DNA of 64,000 nt from Paraphoma chrysanthemicola (GCA_020744225.1 JAGMWG010000001.1:2108001-2172000); one strand, 5' to 3'. Numbered from the stretch's first letter, positions 35,793-47,608 are shown. Made by a program: numbers and translations. The notes: generated by a model not told the origin, from the sequence alone.

Positions 35793-36688
35793 ATGGCACC
35801 TACTCCGCAGCTCAAGACTATCATGTGCGAGCGTGTCTCCGAAGGTGCAGTATTGCTGAGTTACAACACTCCAAAGAGGTCAAATGCGTTTGATCCGCAG
35901 CAGTACCTCGATTTGAGGGACGGACTGGTATGGGCGCGCGACAATCCAGACGTGAACGTCGTGGTAATGTACGACAGCCGAGTAGTCTTTGGTCAAGCAG
36001 AGTTCTGACCTGGCCTGCCATGCAGCACCGGTAAAGGGAAGCACTATTGCGCAGGTCAGTAGTCTGCGATTTCGTCGTTTTGACCGTCCTGACGCAACCA
36101 GGTCGAGCAATGGGCGGCGCTGAGGACACCATCGATGCAGAAGTCGCCGCTGGTAGAGCACTTTCAGTCGTATTGACAGACTACCCGAAACTCATCATAG
36201 CCGCTGTACATGGCGCCAGTATTGGCTGGGGCTGCACACAGCTGTCTGCCTTCGACCTCATCTACGCGCACCAATCTGCCTTCTTTCAAACTCCGTTCGC
36301 GTCTCTCGGCATTGTACCTGAAGGAGGTTCGTCATACAACTTTCCTAAAGCAATGGGCAAAGCACGTGCAAATGCTTTACTGTTAGCTGGCGATCGCCTG
36401 TCTGCGCATGAGGCGTGGGTCGGAGGACTAGTCACAGGAGTAGTGGAGGCGGACACTGCGGACGCTTTCTTAGGCGAGGTCTTGGAGAAGGCGAAACGCA
36501 TCGGGACGTTCTCTGGTGAGGCATTGAAGATGGCTAAGCAATTGACGGTGGATGCCGCGGATGATCTAGAGGCTCGACGGCGGGCAGGCGAGAGGGAGAG
36601 AAGGGACATTTTGATTAGGTTCGCAGCGGAGGATACGAAAGAGCGACTGGCCGCTTTTGGAGGCGGCAAAGCAAAGGCGAAGATCTAG
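35793..36688 (+). CDS. Enoyl-CoA hydratase/isomerase (crotonase fold), ECI-like
   Basis: Three exons (35793-35968, 36026-36054, 36102-36688) give 263 aa. The middle exon is only 29 nt and encodes TGKGKHYCAG, the first oxyanion-hole loop. The first donor (AT|GTACGA) was chosen because it restores the usual VVVITGKGKHYCAG. The second oxyanion loop is HGASIGWG. The run PFASLGIVPEGGSSYNFP resembles delta3,delta2-enoyl-CoA isomerases (Eci1/PECI) more than hydratases. These enzymes shift double bonds in beta-oxidation of unsaturated fatty acids. The C-terminus is KAKAKI, not a canonical SKL-type signal, so peroxisomal import by PTS1 is uncertain. It is followed after 278 bp by quinolinate phosphoribosyltransferase, with no metabolic link. 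Confidence 0.86.
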
Positions 36689-36966
36689 AAAACTGACTGC
36701 AGCATCATTACTGCACAGAGAGTATGCTAGTTTGTTGTCATTATATTGGTATCGCGCGGAAGGCATGCGGGAAGCTGATGTGAATGAAGACTCCGATGCG
36801 CGGCCCGCTTGAGGTCGGCTATTGCCCTTATCGATAACCTTAAATCGCTTCCGATTCCGAGTTCAAACTCATGCGTTCAAGGCTCCACTGATCTTCCATC
36901 CTATCGCCATCGCAGAGGACAACTTTCTAATTCGCTCATTTGAGTTACAATCTACTTCTAATACAA

Positions 36967-38007
36967 ATGGCCCAGGTCGAAGGTGCTCCCGCGCATGGCG
37001 CCGTTGCGCACTTGCTGCCTCAGACATACAAGCGGTACATCTCGGAATGGCTTGAGGAAGACACGCCGAGCTTCGACTATGGTGGATTTGTGGTAGGCGA
37101 CGAAGAGTCAGAAGCGAAGCTGCTTGGCAAGAGCGAAGTAAGTCAAGACTGCCCATGCATCAAAAGAACATTTTTAATGACAGTGATTAGGGTATCGTAG
37201 CTGGCGTTCCCTTCTTCGATGAAGTCTTCCGGCAACTGGACTGCACGTGAGTGGGCCATCTGGTTTGTACGGAATCTTCACTGAGTTATAGGCAGAGTCG
37301 AGTGGCACATCAAAGAGGGCGCATCATTCCAACCAATTACACACTGTGCGACTGTGCGAGGTCCTGTCCGTAAGCTCTTGCTCGGTGAGAGAGTCGCATT
37401 GAACACCCTTGCTCGATGCTCTGGTATTGCGACGAAGTCCAATCGGTTGCTGGTGCTACTGCGCAAAGCTGGCTACCCGAATATCTTAGCTGGTACGCGC
37501 AAGACCACGCCGGGTTTTCGTCTGGTAGAGAAATATGGAATGCTCGTCGGTGGCGTCGATGCGCATCGAGTCGACCTGTCCCATATGACGATGTTGAAAG
37601 ACAACCACATCGTAGCCGCTGGCAGCATTACGAATGCCGTGCGTGCTGCAAAGTCGGCTGGAGGATTCGCCACCAAAGTAGAAGTCGAGTGCCAGAGTTT
37701 CGAAGAAGCAGACGAAGCCATCGCAGCTGGTGCTGATATTGTCATGTTGGACAATTTCACTCCAGATGGCGTTAAAGTCGCAGCTGCACAGCTGAAAGAG
37801 AAATGGGGACGAGGAACGGGCGACAGGAAAGCGTTCCTGGTGGAAGTGAGCGGTGGGCTCACGGAACACAACGTTGAGAAATATGTCTGCGGTGACATCG
37901 ACATCGTGAGTACAAGCAGCATTCATCAAGGCGTACCCCACGTGGACTTCTCACTCAAGATCGTACCGAAGACTAAGAAGGAGGGCGGTGAGAGCTTAGC
38001 AGTATAG
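36967..38007 (+). CDS. BNA6: Quinolinate phosphoribosyltransferase (nicotinate-nucleotide pyrophosphorylase, carboxylating)
   Basis: Converts quinolinate and PRPP to nicotinate mononucleotide, the last step that joins the kynurenine route to NAD. Exons 36967-37137, 37191-37246 and 37296-38007 give 312 aa, near the family length of about 295. The start MAQVEGAPAHGAVAHLLP precedes GIVAGVPFFDEVF. The family blocks are all visible: ALNTLARCSGIAT, ILAGTRKTTPGFR, HRVDLSHMTMLKDNHI, KVEVECQSFEEADEA, ADIVMLDNFTPDG and VEVSGGLTEHNV. The second acceptor (GGCAG|A) was chosen over one four bases upstream because it keeps DCT-VEWHIKEG in frame. The same strand continues with a Zn2Cys6 factor and an organic-anion permease, which could form a pathway group. 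Confidence 0.95.
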
Positions 38008-38387
38008 AACTGAGAAGTCGCTATATCGTTTTGGCAGGGAGCTCAAACAATGACTAGCATTTCCTTTCAGCATCCCTATTTGTTGGCGCATGATTGCAGT
38101 CGGTGAAGTAAGCTGCGACCTCCGATGACACCTCCGACTGTTGCCGAGCATTGGCAATTCGCTGCGTCAGCGAGCTGAGGCATCCATGTGTCTTTAATTG
38201 TTCAGCCTCACCAGCCTGCCGAGGTCGTCGCATTGGATCCTGGCATTATTCTCTCTTCTGATCGCTCGCCTGCACTGACAATTTGAGATCCTGGCTGCGC
38301 ATATTGATCAGCGCACCCCCTGACGATTACCAGTCTGACGCGCAACAAGCTTGCCCCACTTCGTGTCGATCACGCTCCAGGGCCGCG
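38008..38387. other. Intergenic: BNA6 3' flank and promoter of the Zn2Cys6 gene
   Basis: 380 bp. The frame upstream of the chosen ATG is open to about 38,283 but contains no ATG. Nothing else was seen. Confidence 0.45.
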
Positions 38388-40202
38388 ATGGAAACAACGT
38401 TGTCCGAGCTTGATCAGAAGAGAATCGATAGGGTCGTTCTTGCTTGCGTCCAATGCCGGAGCCGACACGTCAAATGCGATGCCACCCAGCCAACGTGCCA
38501 CAGATGCAGCCGTGATGGCAAAGAGTGCAACTACCAGAGGTCGAGAAGAGGGGGATTGGATAAAGCCGCACTGGCACGACGGCGACTTCGCTTGCAGCAA
38601 GAAGCAGAGCGGGTACAACGCAGTCAAATTTTAACTGACCAGAACGCCGCACCGACATTAGAAACTCGAAAATCAACTGCATCCTCCCCAATAAGTGATC
38701 AGTCGTTGAATGGCAGTCTCGCCAATACGCCGGGCATCGATGCTATCCATATTACTGAGGTTCAGACTCCTGAAACGAGTCCGGCTTTCCAGGTCAGCAT
38801 GGACCGCTTGTTAGAACTGTACTACGAGAACTTCTGGCCGGCGTTCCCTCTCGTTCTACCTTTTCACTTTCTGCGGCAACGCCAGATGTTAGAGAATCAT
38901 GGGATGGACGAGCTTCTTTTGGTGCTCCAATACATTGGATCGATGTATGCTCCGTGGACACCATCAGAACCCTACTTCAAAACAGCGCTAGACGCACTCA
39001 CATCTCCCATACTCGCGCATACCCCCTTCAATGTGCAAGCATTGATGCTCCTAGCTATTGCGCAGTACCACAGCAACATGAAAGAGGAAGGTCACAGGAG
39101 GCTGCATCTTGCCGTCTCCATTGCCTTGGAACTCCGTATGAACCAGAAGGGGTTCGCACAAGCGTACGGCGAATCCAATCCCGTCCTCGAGGAATCGTGG
39201 AGAAGAACGTATTATCTACTACATGTGGCTGATCAACATCTTGCAATCGTTTCTAACTCGCCAATACATACTCTGGGACACGTTCCGAACATGGTCGATC
39301 TGCCTTGTGACGACGAGTATTACGAAGCGGGGCAGATACCACCGGTTGTTACTTGGCAGGACTATGAGAATCGCGAATTTGAAGAAGTGGAGGTCATATA
39401 TTCCTCGATCGTATATCTCTACGACTTGGTCAAGGTCGTCGCTAGCGTCATGGATATGTTTCTCGAAACGGGCACATTCGGCGAGGCCATGATTGAGCGA
39501 TGCGACACAAAGCTTGCGATATGGACGTCGCTCCTTCCAGCCTGCAAGAAGGATCCTCTTCGAAAAGATGGGCGAGTTGATGAGGTCATGTTCACGGCCC
39601 ACATGATTGCCATCATCACAATCAACACAATGCACCGACCTTTCTCAAACTTATCGTTGAGCCCTGCAGAGATGACAACGCAAGCGTTCTTGTCTCCTAC
39701 TCCATTCGTGGCGCCGCCGAAACAGGGGCGGGCGGCTCATACTGCCCGGACTCTTAGAGCAGTTGAGATGCACACAAAATTGCTGGCCATTCCATGCGCG
39801 ATAGAAAGACACAACGTTTTCACGATGTGCATTTCAGCGCAGCTCGCGGTAGCACAAATCTCTGCCTGCACAAACCTGCTGGAGGACCACGCTCTTTCTA
39901 TTGCGCGGGATCGCGTGCGACTCAGCATTGGTTTTCTCAATGCCATGGGCTCATTCTGGCCATTGGGCAAGCTAATGGCTAGAGAGGTCCGTCAAATCGC
40001 GCGAGCACAACTCTCTAACAACCAGAATACCGTAGCCGTGGATTCGGGACCTGCAACGGAGATCGATCTGCCACGCGACGAGATAATTTGGCCGATAGAT
40101 CCGTCTGCGCAGATCGATATATACTCCGGGCTGATGTTGCCGGTAGATTGGGGTACAACGAACTTCAGCTACTCCTCATCGACCTCATCTAGCTTGACAT
40201 AA
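38388..40202 (+). CDS. Zn2Cys6 fungal transcription factor
   Basis: Intronless, 604 aa. The binuclear zinc cluster has cysteines at residues 20, 23, 30, 37, 40 and 47 (C-x2-C-x6-C-x6-C-x2-C-x6-C). It is followed by a basic linker RSRRGGLDKAALARRRLRL. The middle region (about 150-450) matches the fungal-specific transcription factor domain. It includes LLELYYENFWPAFPLVLP, LMLLAIAQYHSNMKEEGHRRL, and ESWRRTYYLLHVADQHLAI. The target is unknown. Its position between BNA6 and an anion:cation symporter suggests it might control uptake or use of a pyridine or related acid. This is inference from position only. Confidence 0.9.
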   Translation: METTLSELDQKRIDRVVLACVQCRSRHVKCDATQPTCHRCSRDGKECNYQRSRRGGLDKAALARRRLRLQQEAERVQRSQILTDQNAAPTLETRKSTASSPISDQSLNGSLANTPGIDAIHITEVQTPETSPAFQVSMDRLLELYYENFWPAFPLVLPFHFLRQRQMLENHGMDELLLVLQYIGSMYAPWTPSEPYFKTALDALTSPILAHTPFNVQALMLLAIAQYHSNMKEEGHRRLHLAVSIALELRMNQKGFAQAYGESNPVLEESWRRTYYLLHVADQHLAIVSNSPIHTLGHVPNMVDLPCDDEYYEAGQIPPVVTWQDYENREFEEVEVIYSSIVYLYDLVKVVASVMDMFLETGTFGEAMIERCDTKLAIWTSLLPACKKDPLRKDGRVDEVMFTAHMIAIITINTMHRPFSNLSLSPAEMTTQAFLSPTPFVAPPKQGRAAHTARTLRAVEMHTKLLAIPCAIERHNVFTMCISAQLAVAQISACTNLLEDHALSIARDRVRLSIGFLNAMGSFWPLGKLMAREVRQIARAQLSNNQNTVAVDSGPATEIDLPRDEIIWPIDPSAQIDIYSGLMLPVDWGTTNFSYSSSTSSSLT

Positions 40203-41033
40203 GAAGTCTTGCTATTGGTTGATACTCTATACGTACCGTATGTCACCCATGTAGGATAATAAGCAGACACTAGGCCACCCTCCACTCTTGCAAGAGCGTT
40301 CTCGGGGTCGTAGGATTACCAAGGCTTTGGGTAAACGTCAGGCCCGCAAGGGCAATCCTGGGAAGATGGAAGCGACATCAAAAGTCTCCGATTTCATTTC
40401 AAGGGACAATCGTCGTGTTATCTTAAGTCCTCGGATACAGTTATCAGCTCAAGCACATTATATTCACATCCGACTAATCGAATTGGCTAAGCGCAGATTT
40501 GGCTTGCAGTGATTCAGCTCACTATGTTCATTTGAACGCAATGTTGTCGCCATCCAACCTCAAATCACAAACAAACCCCCATCCTTCCTTCAAGCCTCCC
40601 CCAACCTTGGAACATTGGCACGCAAGGCGTCCATCCGTCCCGTTATCTACAGTGCTGATACGCTACACTCCCGAAACAGCCTAGCCACAGACGTCATACC
40701 GAAGACGGCTAGCACCACCCTTGATTGGTTCCAGCCCCGCGCATGGATCTGCAGTCCCACCGTTCTTCATCGCGTGGGCCCTGCATGCAGAACGAGGATT
40801 TAAGAGCTTTGAAATCCGCTTTCCTCGTGGCAAGTCGCTACTATAACGATGACGGTTCCTACTTTTGGCTATAAGATGCGCATGTCCTAAAGTCTGCGCC
40901 TTGAATTTTGCTGTCAAGAGCTTGGAATTTGTGCCGTCAGCCGTGCTACAACGTCACGAAAATTGTGCTAGGGCGACAACGAGTCATCGATCAGTCTACT
41001 TGAAGAAAAAGAGTCGGACAACGGGAGAACAAA
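40203..41033. promoter_or_regulatory. Intergenic upstream of the MFS permease
   Basis: 831 bp containing the 3' flank of the regulator and the permease promoter. No protein-coding signal was recognised. Confidence 0.45.
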
Positions 41034-42665
41034 ATGAGCGACATCGAGAAATCTTACGAGGATCCGAGGCCGAATGTCGCCAAATCACTCGAGAGCGATG
41101 AAGTCGAGAGGCCATTGGGTGAAGTGGACCCCATGCTGGAGGCGAAGCTTGTCAGGAAGCTTGATCTCTTCATCATCCCTGTGGTGATGTTGTTGTATCT
41201 GCTCAGTTTCCTCGATCGGTAAGTTGCATCCTGATATCCCAAGAGAAACAATCGGCTTGACATTGGAATCATGTCCGAGCAAAATTTCGCGTCGTTCTAA
41301 CAGAATTCCAGTGTCAACATCGGCAATGCTCGCCTCTACGGCCTCGAAGAGGACCTCAACATGAACTCCTCGCAATTTCAAACCGCCGTCTCTATCCTCT
41401 TCGTCACCTACATTCTATCTGAACTGCCCTCCAACCTCGTGCTCAAGAAGCTCCGGCCCTCGCGCTGGATCGCTTTTATTACCGTCGCGTGGGGCATCAT
41501 CGCGACCCTCACCGGCATCGTGCAATCCTATGGCGGTCTCATCGCGTGTCGATTACTTCTCGGTGCCGTTGAAGGCGGACTATTCCCCGGTATGGCCGTC
41601 TATTTGACCTTCTTCTACACGAAGCGCGAACTCGCCCTGCGCATCGGGTACCTTTTCGTCTCCGCCGCCCTGGCAGGCGCTTTTGGCGGTCTTCTCGCAT
41701 ACGGCATCGGGCACATGGACGGCGTCGCGGGCCAGCGCGGCTGGCGCTGGATCATGATCATCGAAGGCATCCCGACCTTCATCCTGGGCATCGCAACATG
41801 GTGGATTCTTCCTGACAACCCTGAATCCGCATACTTTCTTTCCGCCGACGAGAAACTCTTTGCCGCCGCGCGTCTGAAGCGACAAACTGGGTATACGAAG
41901 AAAGCAGCAGAGTTCCACTGGGCGGACGTCAGGAAATGCTTCAAAGACTGGAAGGTCTGGACCTTCTGCTTTGCCCAGTTTGGAAGCGATACCATGCTTT
42001 ATGGGTTTTCGACCTTCTTGCCCACAATCATTCGCTCGATTATGCCCAAAGCGAGTAACGCCATGGTCCAAGTCCTGACTATCCCGTGCTACGCCCTGGG
42101 CGCGATTACATATCTCGTCACAGCGCACTTCTCGGACAAGCAGCAGAAGCGCGCTCTCTACACTATCCTTCTCGGAGTCGTGAGTATCGTGGGCTACGCG
42201 ATGCTCATCAGCCCCAGCAGCTCGGCGGTACATTACGCAGGGTGCTTTTTAGTCGCAATGGGTCTGTACGTTTGTGTAGGATTGCCGCTAGCATGGTTAC
42301 CTACCAATCTCCCGCGATATGGCAAGCGTACAAGTGCGACGGGGCTGCAATTGAGTATTGGAAATTGCGCGGGCATCATGTCTGCTTTCGTAAGTCAAAA
42401 GGTGTCAACACCTAAAAGAGGATTGAAGCTAATGTCGGTGTAGATCTACCCAACAGCAGACCGACCCCGGTTCATCAAGGGCCACGCAATTACGATGGCA
42501 ATGGTCGGGTTTGCGATCACGTGCTATGCGGTTTTGTGGTTCTCCCTTAGCAAGATTAATACTAGGCGTGAAAAGGGTGAAGAGGAACATTTGATTGCCG
42601 GGATGAGTGATGAGGAAGTTGCTGAGCTGGGTGACGAGAGTCCAAGATTCAAGTTTACTATCTGA
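41034..42665 (+). CDS. MFS anion:cation symporter (allantoate/nicotinate permease family)
   Basis: Exons 41034-41218, 41312-42389 and 42444-42665 give 494 aa, with about 12 membrane helices. The first helix (KLDLFIIPVVMLLYLLSFLDR) and the next exon's VNIGNARLYGLEEDLNM are diagnostic of the ACS family that includes Dal5, Tna1 and Vht1. Others are LPSNLVLKKLRPSRW, RLLLGAVEGGLFPGMAVYL and WRWIMIIEGIPTFILG. The N- and C-termini are hydrophilic and cytosolic. Substrates in this family are organic anions such as allantoate, nicotinate, pantothenate or biotin precursors; sequence alone does not choose between them. Closeness to BNA6 makes nicotinate or quinolinate a testable guess. The first intron is 93 nt with a CTAAC branch point, the second 54 nt. 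Confidence 0.92.
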
Positions 42666-42834
42666 AGCTTCTTCTGGTAATGAAACACTGAGTGAGGGAC
42701 TACAGGGGTTTACCTTGAATGTATCAGTAGTATTGGCTGTAAATGCTTCACTCTAGTTTGTGACTTCATCGTGACCATTGATTGTGAAATTTCATCATGC
42801 ATATCAGAAATAAATCTCTAGGACATAAAAAACC

Positions 42835-44529
42835 TCAATACGGCTTCCACCCTTTAACCGGGCGGTCCGACGGCAGACCCGTAACCTCAGACTGCTGTAT
42901 CGACACCACTCTCTTCGCCTGAATCATGCCCATCTCCAGCTCACCCGCTTCATCCAAGCTATTCCTTCCACCGGTCCGAATAGTCGTCTCCACCTGCTTC
43001 TGTTCATACACATTCCCATTATAGCCGTCCATTTGCACGATATTGCCGTGGTTCGTCGAGATATGTGTTTGTGATCCCGATAAGTATCCACTGCTGCTGT
43101 GCCTGTTGCTTCTCTTCCAAAATGGTATCTTCGCCCAGAGTGTGGATGTTGTGGAGTGGTTCGTCGCTGTGGGACTCGGACGTGGTTGCGAGCGAACGCC
43201 TGACGTGCCGTAGGAGTGGGTTGGTGTGGATTTGAAGTAGTGAGCGTAGCACGATTTGACTGCAGGGGCGTTGGCGCATATTGCGCCGACATGGATTTCG
43301 AGGAGGGACCTGTTGCAGATGCAGATTAGCAAATGTGTTGATGTGCGTGGTATCGTTCACTTCTGGTAGAAGGACGTGCGACATACCATAACCAAACATC
43401 GCAGGCAGCCCAAGTGACGTCGTATGTTTGGAAGAACAGGTGATAGCAGCTATACGTTCGTAGCGCTCCAAGAACTACCGCTAGGTAGCTGACTGCGAAG
43501 ACGCTATAAAGAGCGATTTTCTGTCGTAGGCGCATTTGCAATTTCCAGCAAAGCAGGGCGGGCAATGATGCAGCCACGAAGTCCTATGAAATTGGTCAGA
43601 AGGGATCACCATTGGCGACTCAGAGCATCGAGAGCTGACATACCTGTACCGTTGAAATGATACCGTTTGCCACAATTTCTGCGCCCTCGTTCGCACACTT
43701 GTATGTGTACCCTTTGCTAAGCATGTCGAGGTTCTGACTGTCCCAGAAAGCCGAGACAGGACTGCACATGAAGATTGTGATGAACACAAATATTACTTCA
43801 CGGATGTCAACGTTGTCGCGGAGACTAAATGGAGGTTGGAAGCACATATACTCACCAGTATGAACACCTATGATAGCGATAGTGATCCGCAATGTCCAAC
43901 GAAAAGCCGATGAGACTGAACGGGCTGACAGTCTCCGATAGAAGAAGAGGATAGACATTTTGATGAGTCCAGAAGAGAGTGTAAAGAGTGCGTATATCGC
44001 CATAACGAAGTGTCGCTGTATCGGATGCCATTTCATGTCGAGGTCCCAAATGTGTACATTGAAGTGGTACTTCTCCGTGACTACAGTGAATCAGTAATCG
44101 GTCGCAATCTCAAAACGCATCAACATGTCCTCTGGTTGAAATGCAGCCTTAGACTACAAACATTGGTAATGTGGAAAGCTTGGCCAGAAAAGTAATCGTG
44201 ACAGTGTAAAGAGCCTTCTGGACCCACCTAATGGAAATATGATGGTCAATCCTATCATTGGGAACTTTGCGTTATAGTCAGCAATGTATGCTGCTTTCCA
44301 TGACAAGTGGGTCCCTTACCCATGATGCCAGCATTAACCAGTCGTCCCATCCTACTGATCGCTGTATGCGAAGGCGTACCCAAAGGCGAGCCAAGAGCAT
44401 CGCGATGCTAATGGGCCCGAGGATACATGAGAATACCAGGACATATTTTGGTTTCGTGATGGGGTCGATGTAGTTCGGCTTCGGCCAAGAGAGCAAAACC
44501 TCGAGGGGTATTTCTCTACCCCCAACCAT
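42835..44529 (-). CDS. Rhodopsin-domain integral membrane protein (PTH11-like fungal family)
   Basis: Six exons (44320-44529, 44228-44264, 43856-44080, 43644-43795, 43387-43583, 42835-43309) give 431 aa. The model has seven hydrophobic helices. Family marks are VGWDDWLMLASW after helix 2, then TEKYHFNVHIWDLD, FTLSSGLIKMSILFFYRRL, CSPVSAFWD, NGIISTVQDFVAASLP, and EIHVGAICANAPAV near the last helix. The hydrophilic tail of about 150 residues is Ser/Thr-rich, as in putative receptors of this group. One intron (60 nt, 43796-43855) is a multiple of three without a stop. Functions of the family are mostly unknown. Some PTH11 relatives sense surfaces during host infection, but the CFEM domain of true PTH11 is absent here. 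Confidence 0.85.
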
Positions 44530-45769
44530 GTCGAACGGGAAGGATTGAGGATCTCTTTCGCTTGCGAAGGGCAGGGGATCCGCCGTGGGTTATAATACGA
44601 TCGCACGCAAGGCCTTGTGGGACAGTCGAGGCCACCAAATGGTCTGTTGCGTGGTACGAAGCGTGTGTCGAGTCGTAGGTCTGTGGCCCATGTTATGGCA
44701 GAACCTTCCCGTGGCTGCATGATACCTGTGCCTGCGCGGCGTGGCGACATGGTATGAAGGGATGGTCTCGGAGACTAGTCGTGCAATGCATTTCACTGGG
44801 CCTGGGGCGTGCCGAGGGACAATCTTCAAGCGTGCGTCAACAATCTACTATCGAGAACGCCTAGACCATCACAAGCCCTAGGGAGATCTACTAGATCAAT
44901 CCCGCTTTATCCACGTGGAACTTGCGCCATGCTCTAGCGCATGTGGCGCAACGAGGAAGGTCCCAGGAAGCCCCGAGACGATCCGGAGTGACCCTCGGGA
45001 CTGACCAGTGTGAAGCTCCACCTCTCTATCTTCGATCCTGGTGCAACAATTCTGTGCGTACGAAAGCAAAGAACTATCCGCAGAACTGGGCTGGGTACGT
45101 CTTCCAATTGGGCAACATCCAAGGCATGATGCAGGCTTGAATGAGGGTGTAGCTTGATGGAGTGTCCCGAGGTGCATGATGAGACCGGCTAAGACCGAGT
45201 GACATTTCCTTAGTGGTTTCGTCCTTGGTGGTGTGTTGACTAGTTGGTAGCTAGACATTACCGAATAGGACATACGTGCGTGTCTTAGCCGTTAAGGCGT
45301 TGAGGTGGCGTTGCCTAGCCTGGGAGTAGTCAGGAACCCGAACGGAGAGGAGAAAAGAATGTGATAGCGCATGCAGATTATTGGGGTTTGCGACATTCAA
45401 GTTCCGGCATTACGTGCGACGTCTTCTGTAGACGCTCTCCTTGGTAATGGGGAATGAAATTGCCGAGATTGGTGGATTGCGTGCATGAGATCCTGTGCAG
45501 AGTTTAGGGTTGCCGAACTTACTCCACACGGCAGGTAGATCTATCGTCGATAAGGAAGGGCCGCGATAACGCTGACCATGCGGCTCGTTGTTGCCGACGC
45601 GACACCGGAACTTCAAGATGCTTCTCACCCGGTAGCTGTCCGATGAGCAAATCACCTCTTATCAAGAATGATTTGGTATCGATGAGGTGTCCCATACACA
45701 GGGCGCAGCTAAAGACAGCAATGTCTCCAAGCTGTCCATCGTGAGGTTGGTTATATTCTAGATTCTGCC
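44530..45769. promoter_or_regulatory. Long divergent region between the rhodopsin-domain gene and the amidase gene
   Basis: 1.24 kb between start codons. Several short frames exist on both strands without homology or consistent splicing. No terminal repeats or transposase traces were seen. Confidence 0.45.
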
Positions 45770-47608
45770 ATGTCTGTCGTTTTTTTAAGCACCGGACCAC
45801 CGACAGGTATCATCAATCCCACTATTGAGGTGCTCTAAGTGCTGACTGAATACACCAGTTGATGTTGATAGACTGCGCTCTGTAGCGAAAATATATGGCG
45901 TGAGCGTAGATACAAAAGAGGAAGAGCACTATCGTCATCTGCTAAATGGACTCGATGCTACATCGGCAGCCATTGACGCTCTTCCAGCGTACACAGACCC
46001 TAGACTACTTCCGGATTCCTCAACATTGCCGCGTACGTTCGAGAGAATCGCCGGAAACGCCGAAGTCAATCCCTTGAACTCTTGGAGTCACCAAACAACG
46101 ATTGTTTCAAAAACATCGCTAAGTGACAGGCTCAAAGATCGAACAGTCGCAGTGAAGGACAATGTATCTATTGCCGGAGTACCGTTGACCGGGGGCACAT
46201 TTCCTGAGCTTCTGACAGGAAAGGGACAGTACCCTGTTCCAGAAATCGATGCTGTCGTTGTAAAGCGCGTGTTGGAAGCTGGTGGCGTAATGAAAGGCAG
46301 CGCGAACTGCGAGCATTTCTCCATGAGCCCACTTTCGTTCACATCTGCTTCTGGGCCTGTACACAACGCATGGCTTCGAGGATACACCACGGGTGGTTCG
46401 TCCAGCGGATGTAGTGCTGTTGTGGCTGCCGGTCAAGTGAAAGCCTGGAGGAAGCGATACAGTCTTTTGCCAAACGATGAGGAGCTGGGCGAAAGCGCAG
46501 ATATGGCAATTGGTGGAGACCAAGGAGGATCTATCCGCATTCCTGCATCGTACGCCGGGATCTACGGACTAAAGCCAACTCATGGTTTGGTACCGTACAC
46601 CGGCATCATCAGTCTCCTCCCCATGATCGACCACGCTGGTCCGATGACGACTACTCTAGAGGACAATGCGCTTCTGCTCCAGGTTCTTGCAGGATATGAT
46701 GGTATCGATCCAAGGTGCACACCGGAGACACCACTGCGAAACAGCGTGCCTGATTATGTAGGCCTGCTCGAGAACTGGAAGGCTACGAAGTCAGCGACGG
46801 GTGATTGGGCTCCCAGCAGCGCGGGTAAAGGCTTGCGAGTTGCAGTGATCAAAGAAGGCTTTGAAGTGTTGGGTCTTTCGCAAGAAGTCAAAAGTGTCAT
46901 TGAGGCTGCGGCAGAGCAGTTCAGGGCGTGTGGGGCCAAGATTGAACACGTTTCTATACCCATGCATACACTTGGGCCAGCCGTGTGGACCGTCATCTCC
47001 AGGCCATTCATCGTCAGTAGCGGGCTCGAGAACCGCGTGACACCGATGCTGCAGTACGCTATGCCAGATGTTACACCACCAAAGTTCGACCAGAAAGCAT
47101 TCGATGTCCTCAATAAGCACAACCCAGCCGTGGTCAACATGTTCTTCAACTCCACATTTATGAACGAGAAACCAGACGCCAACACTGCGCTAGCAAAGGC
47201 TATGGGTCATGTGCAGGAACTGCGCGACGCATACGATGGGGTCCTGAAAGACTTTGACGTGCTTTTGACACCAGTCAATCCGCGAGTCGGAAGTCGGCAT
47301 CCTGACCTCTTGGGAAACGTTGGTGCGAAGATGGAGCCGGCAATAGGCGCTACGTTGAACACATGCCAATTTAACGTGACAGGTCGTAAGCTGTTGCTTC
47401 CCTGTAACTTTTCGAAAGCTGACAGGTGGCAGATCCTGCATTATCAATGCCTGCGGGTTGGGGCAAGGCTCCTGATGGCCCAGGAATGCTACCCGTGGGA
47501 ATGCAGCTCGTAGCGAAGAGATTTGACGAGTTAAGTATCTTCAAGGCTGCTGCAGCCTGGGAATGCGCGGGTAAGGGACTGGACAAGTGGAATGGCCAGC
47601 TGAATTAA
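45770..47608 (+). CDS. Amidase (amidase-signature family)
   Basis: Three exons (45770-45806, 45859-47385, 47433-47608) give 579 aa. The main exon has no usable in-frame ATG. A 37-nt first exon, MSVVFLSTGPPT, joined through a 52-nt intron supplies it and gives the usual N-terminal helix VDRLRSVAKIYG. Catalytic features are all present: Lys in TVAVKDNV, the Gly/Ser-rich TTGGSSSGCSAVVAAG, and the cis-Ser/nucleophile segment GGDQGGSIRIPASYAGIYGLKP. The last intron was placed with donor GGTC|GTAAGC so that the protein reads NVTGHPALSMPAGW. The enzyme should hydrolyse a C-N amide bond; the substrate is unknown. It ends 17 bp from the VPS51 stop on the opposite strand. Confidence 0.9.
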
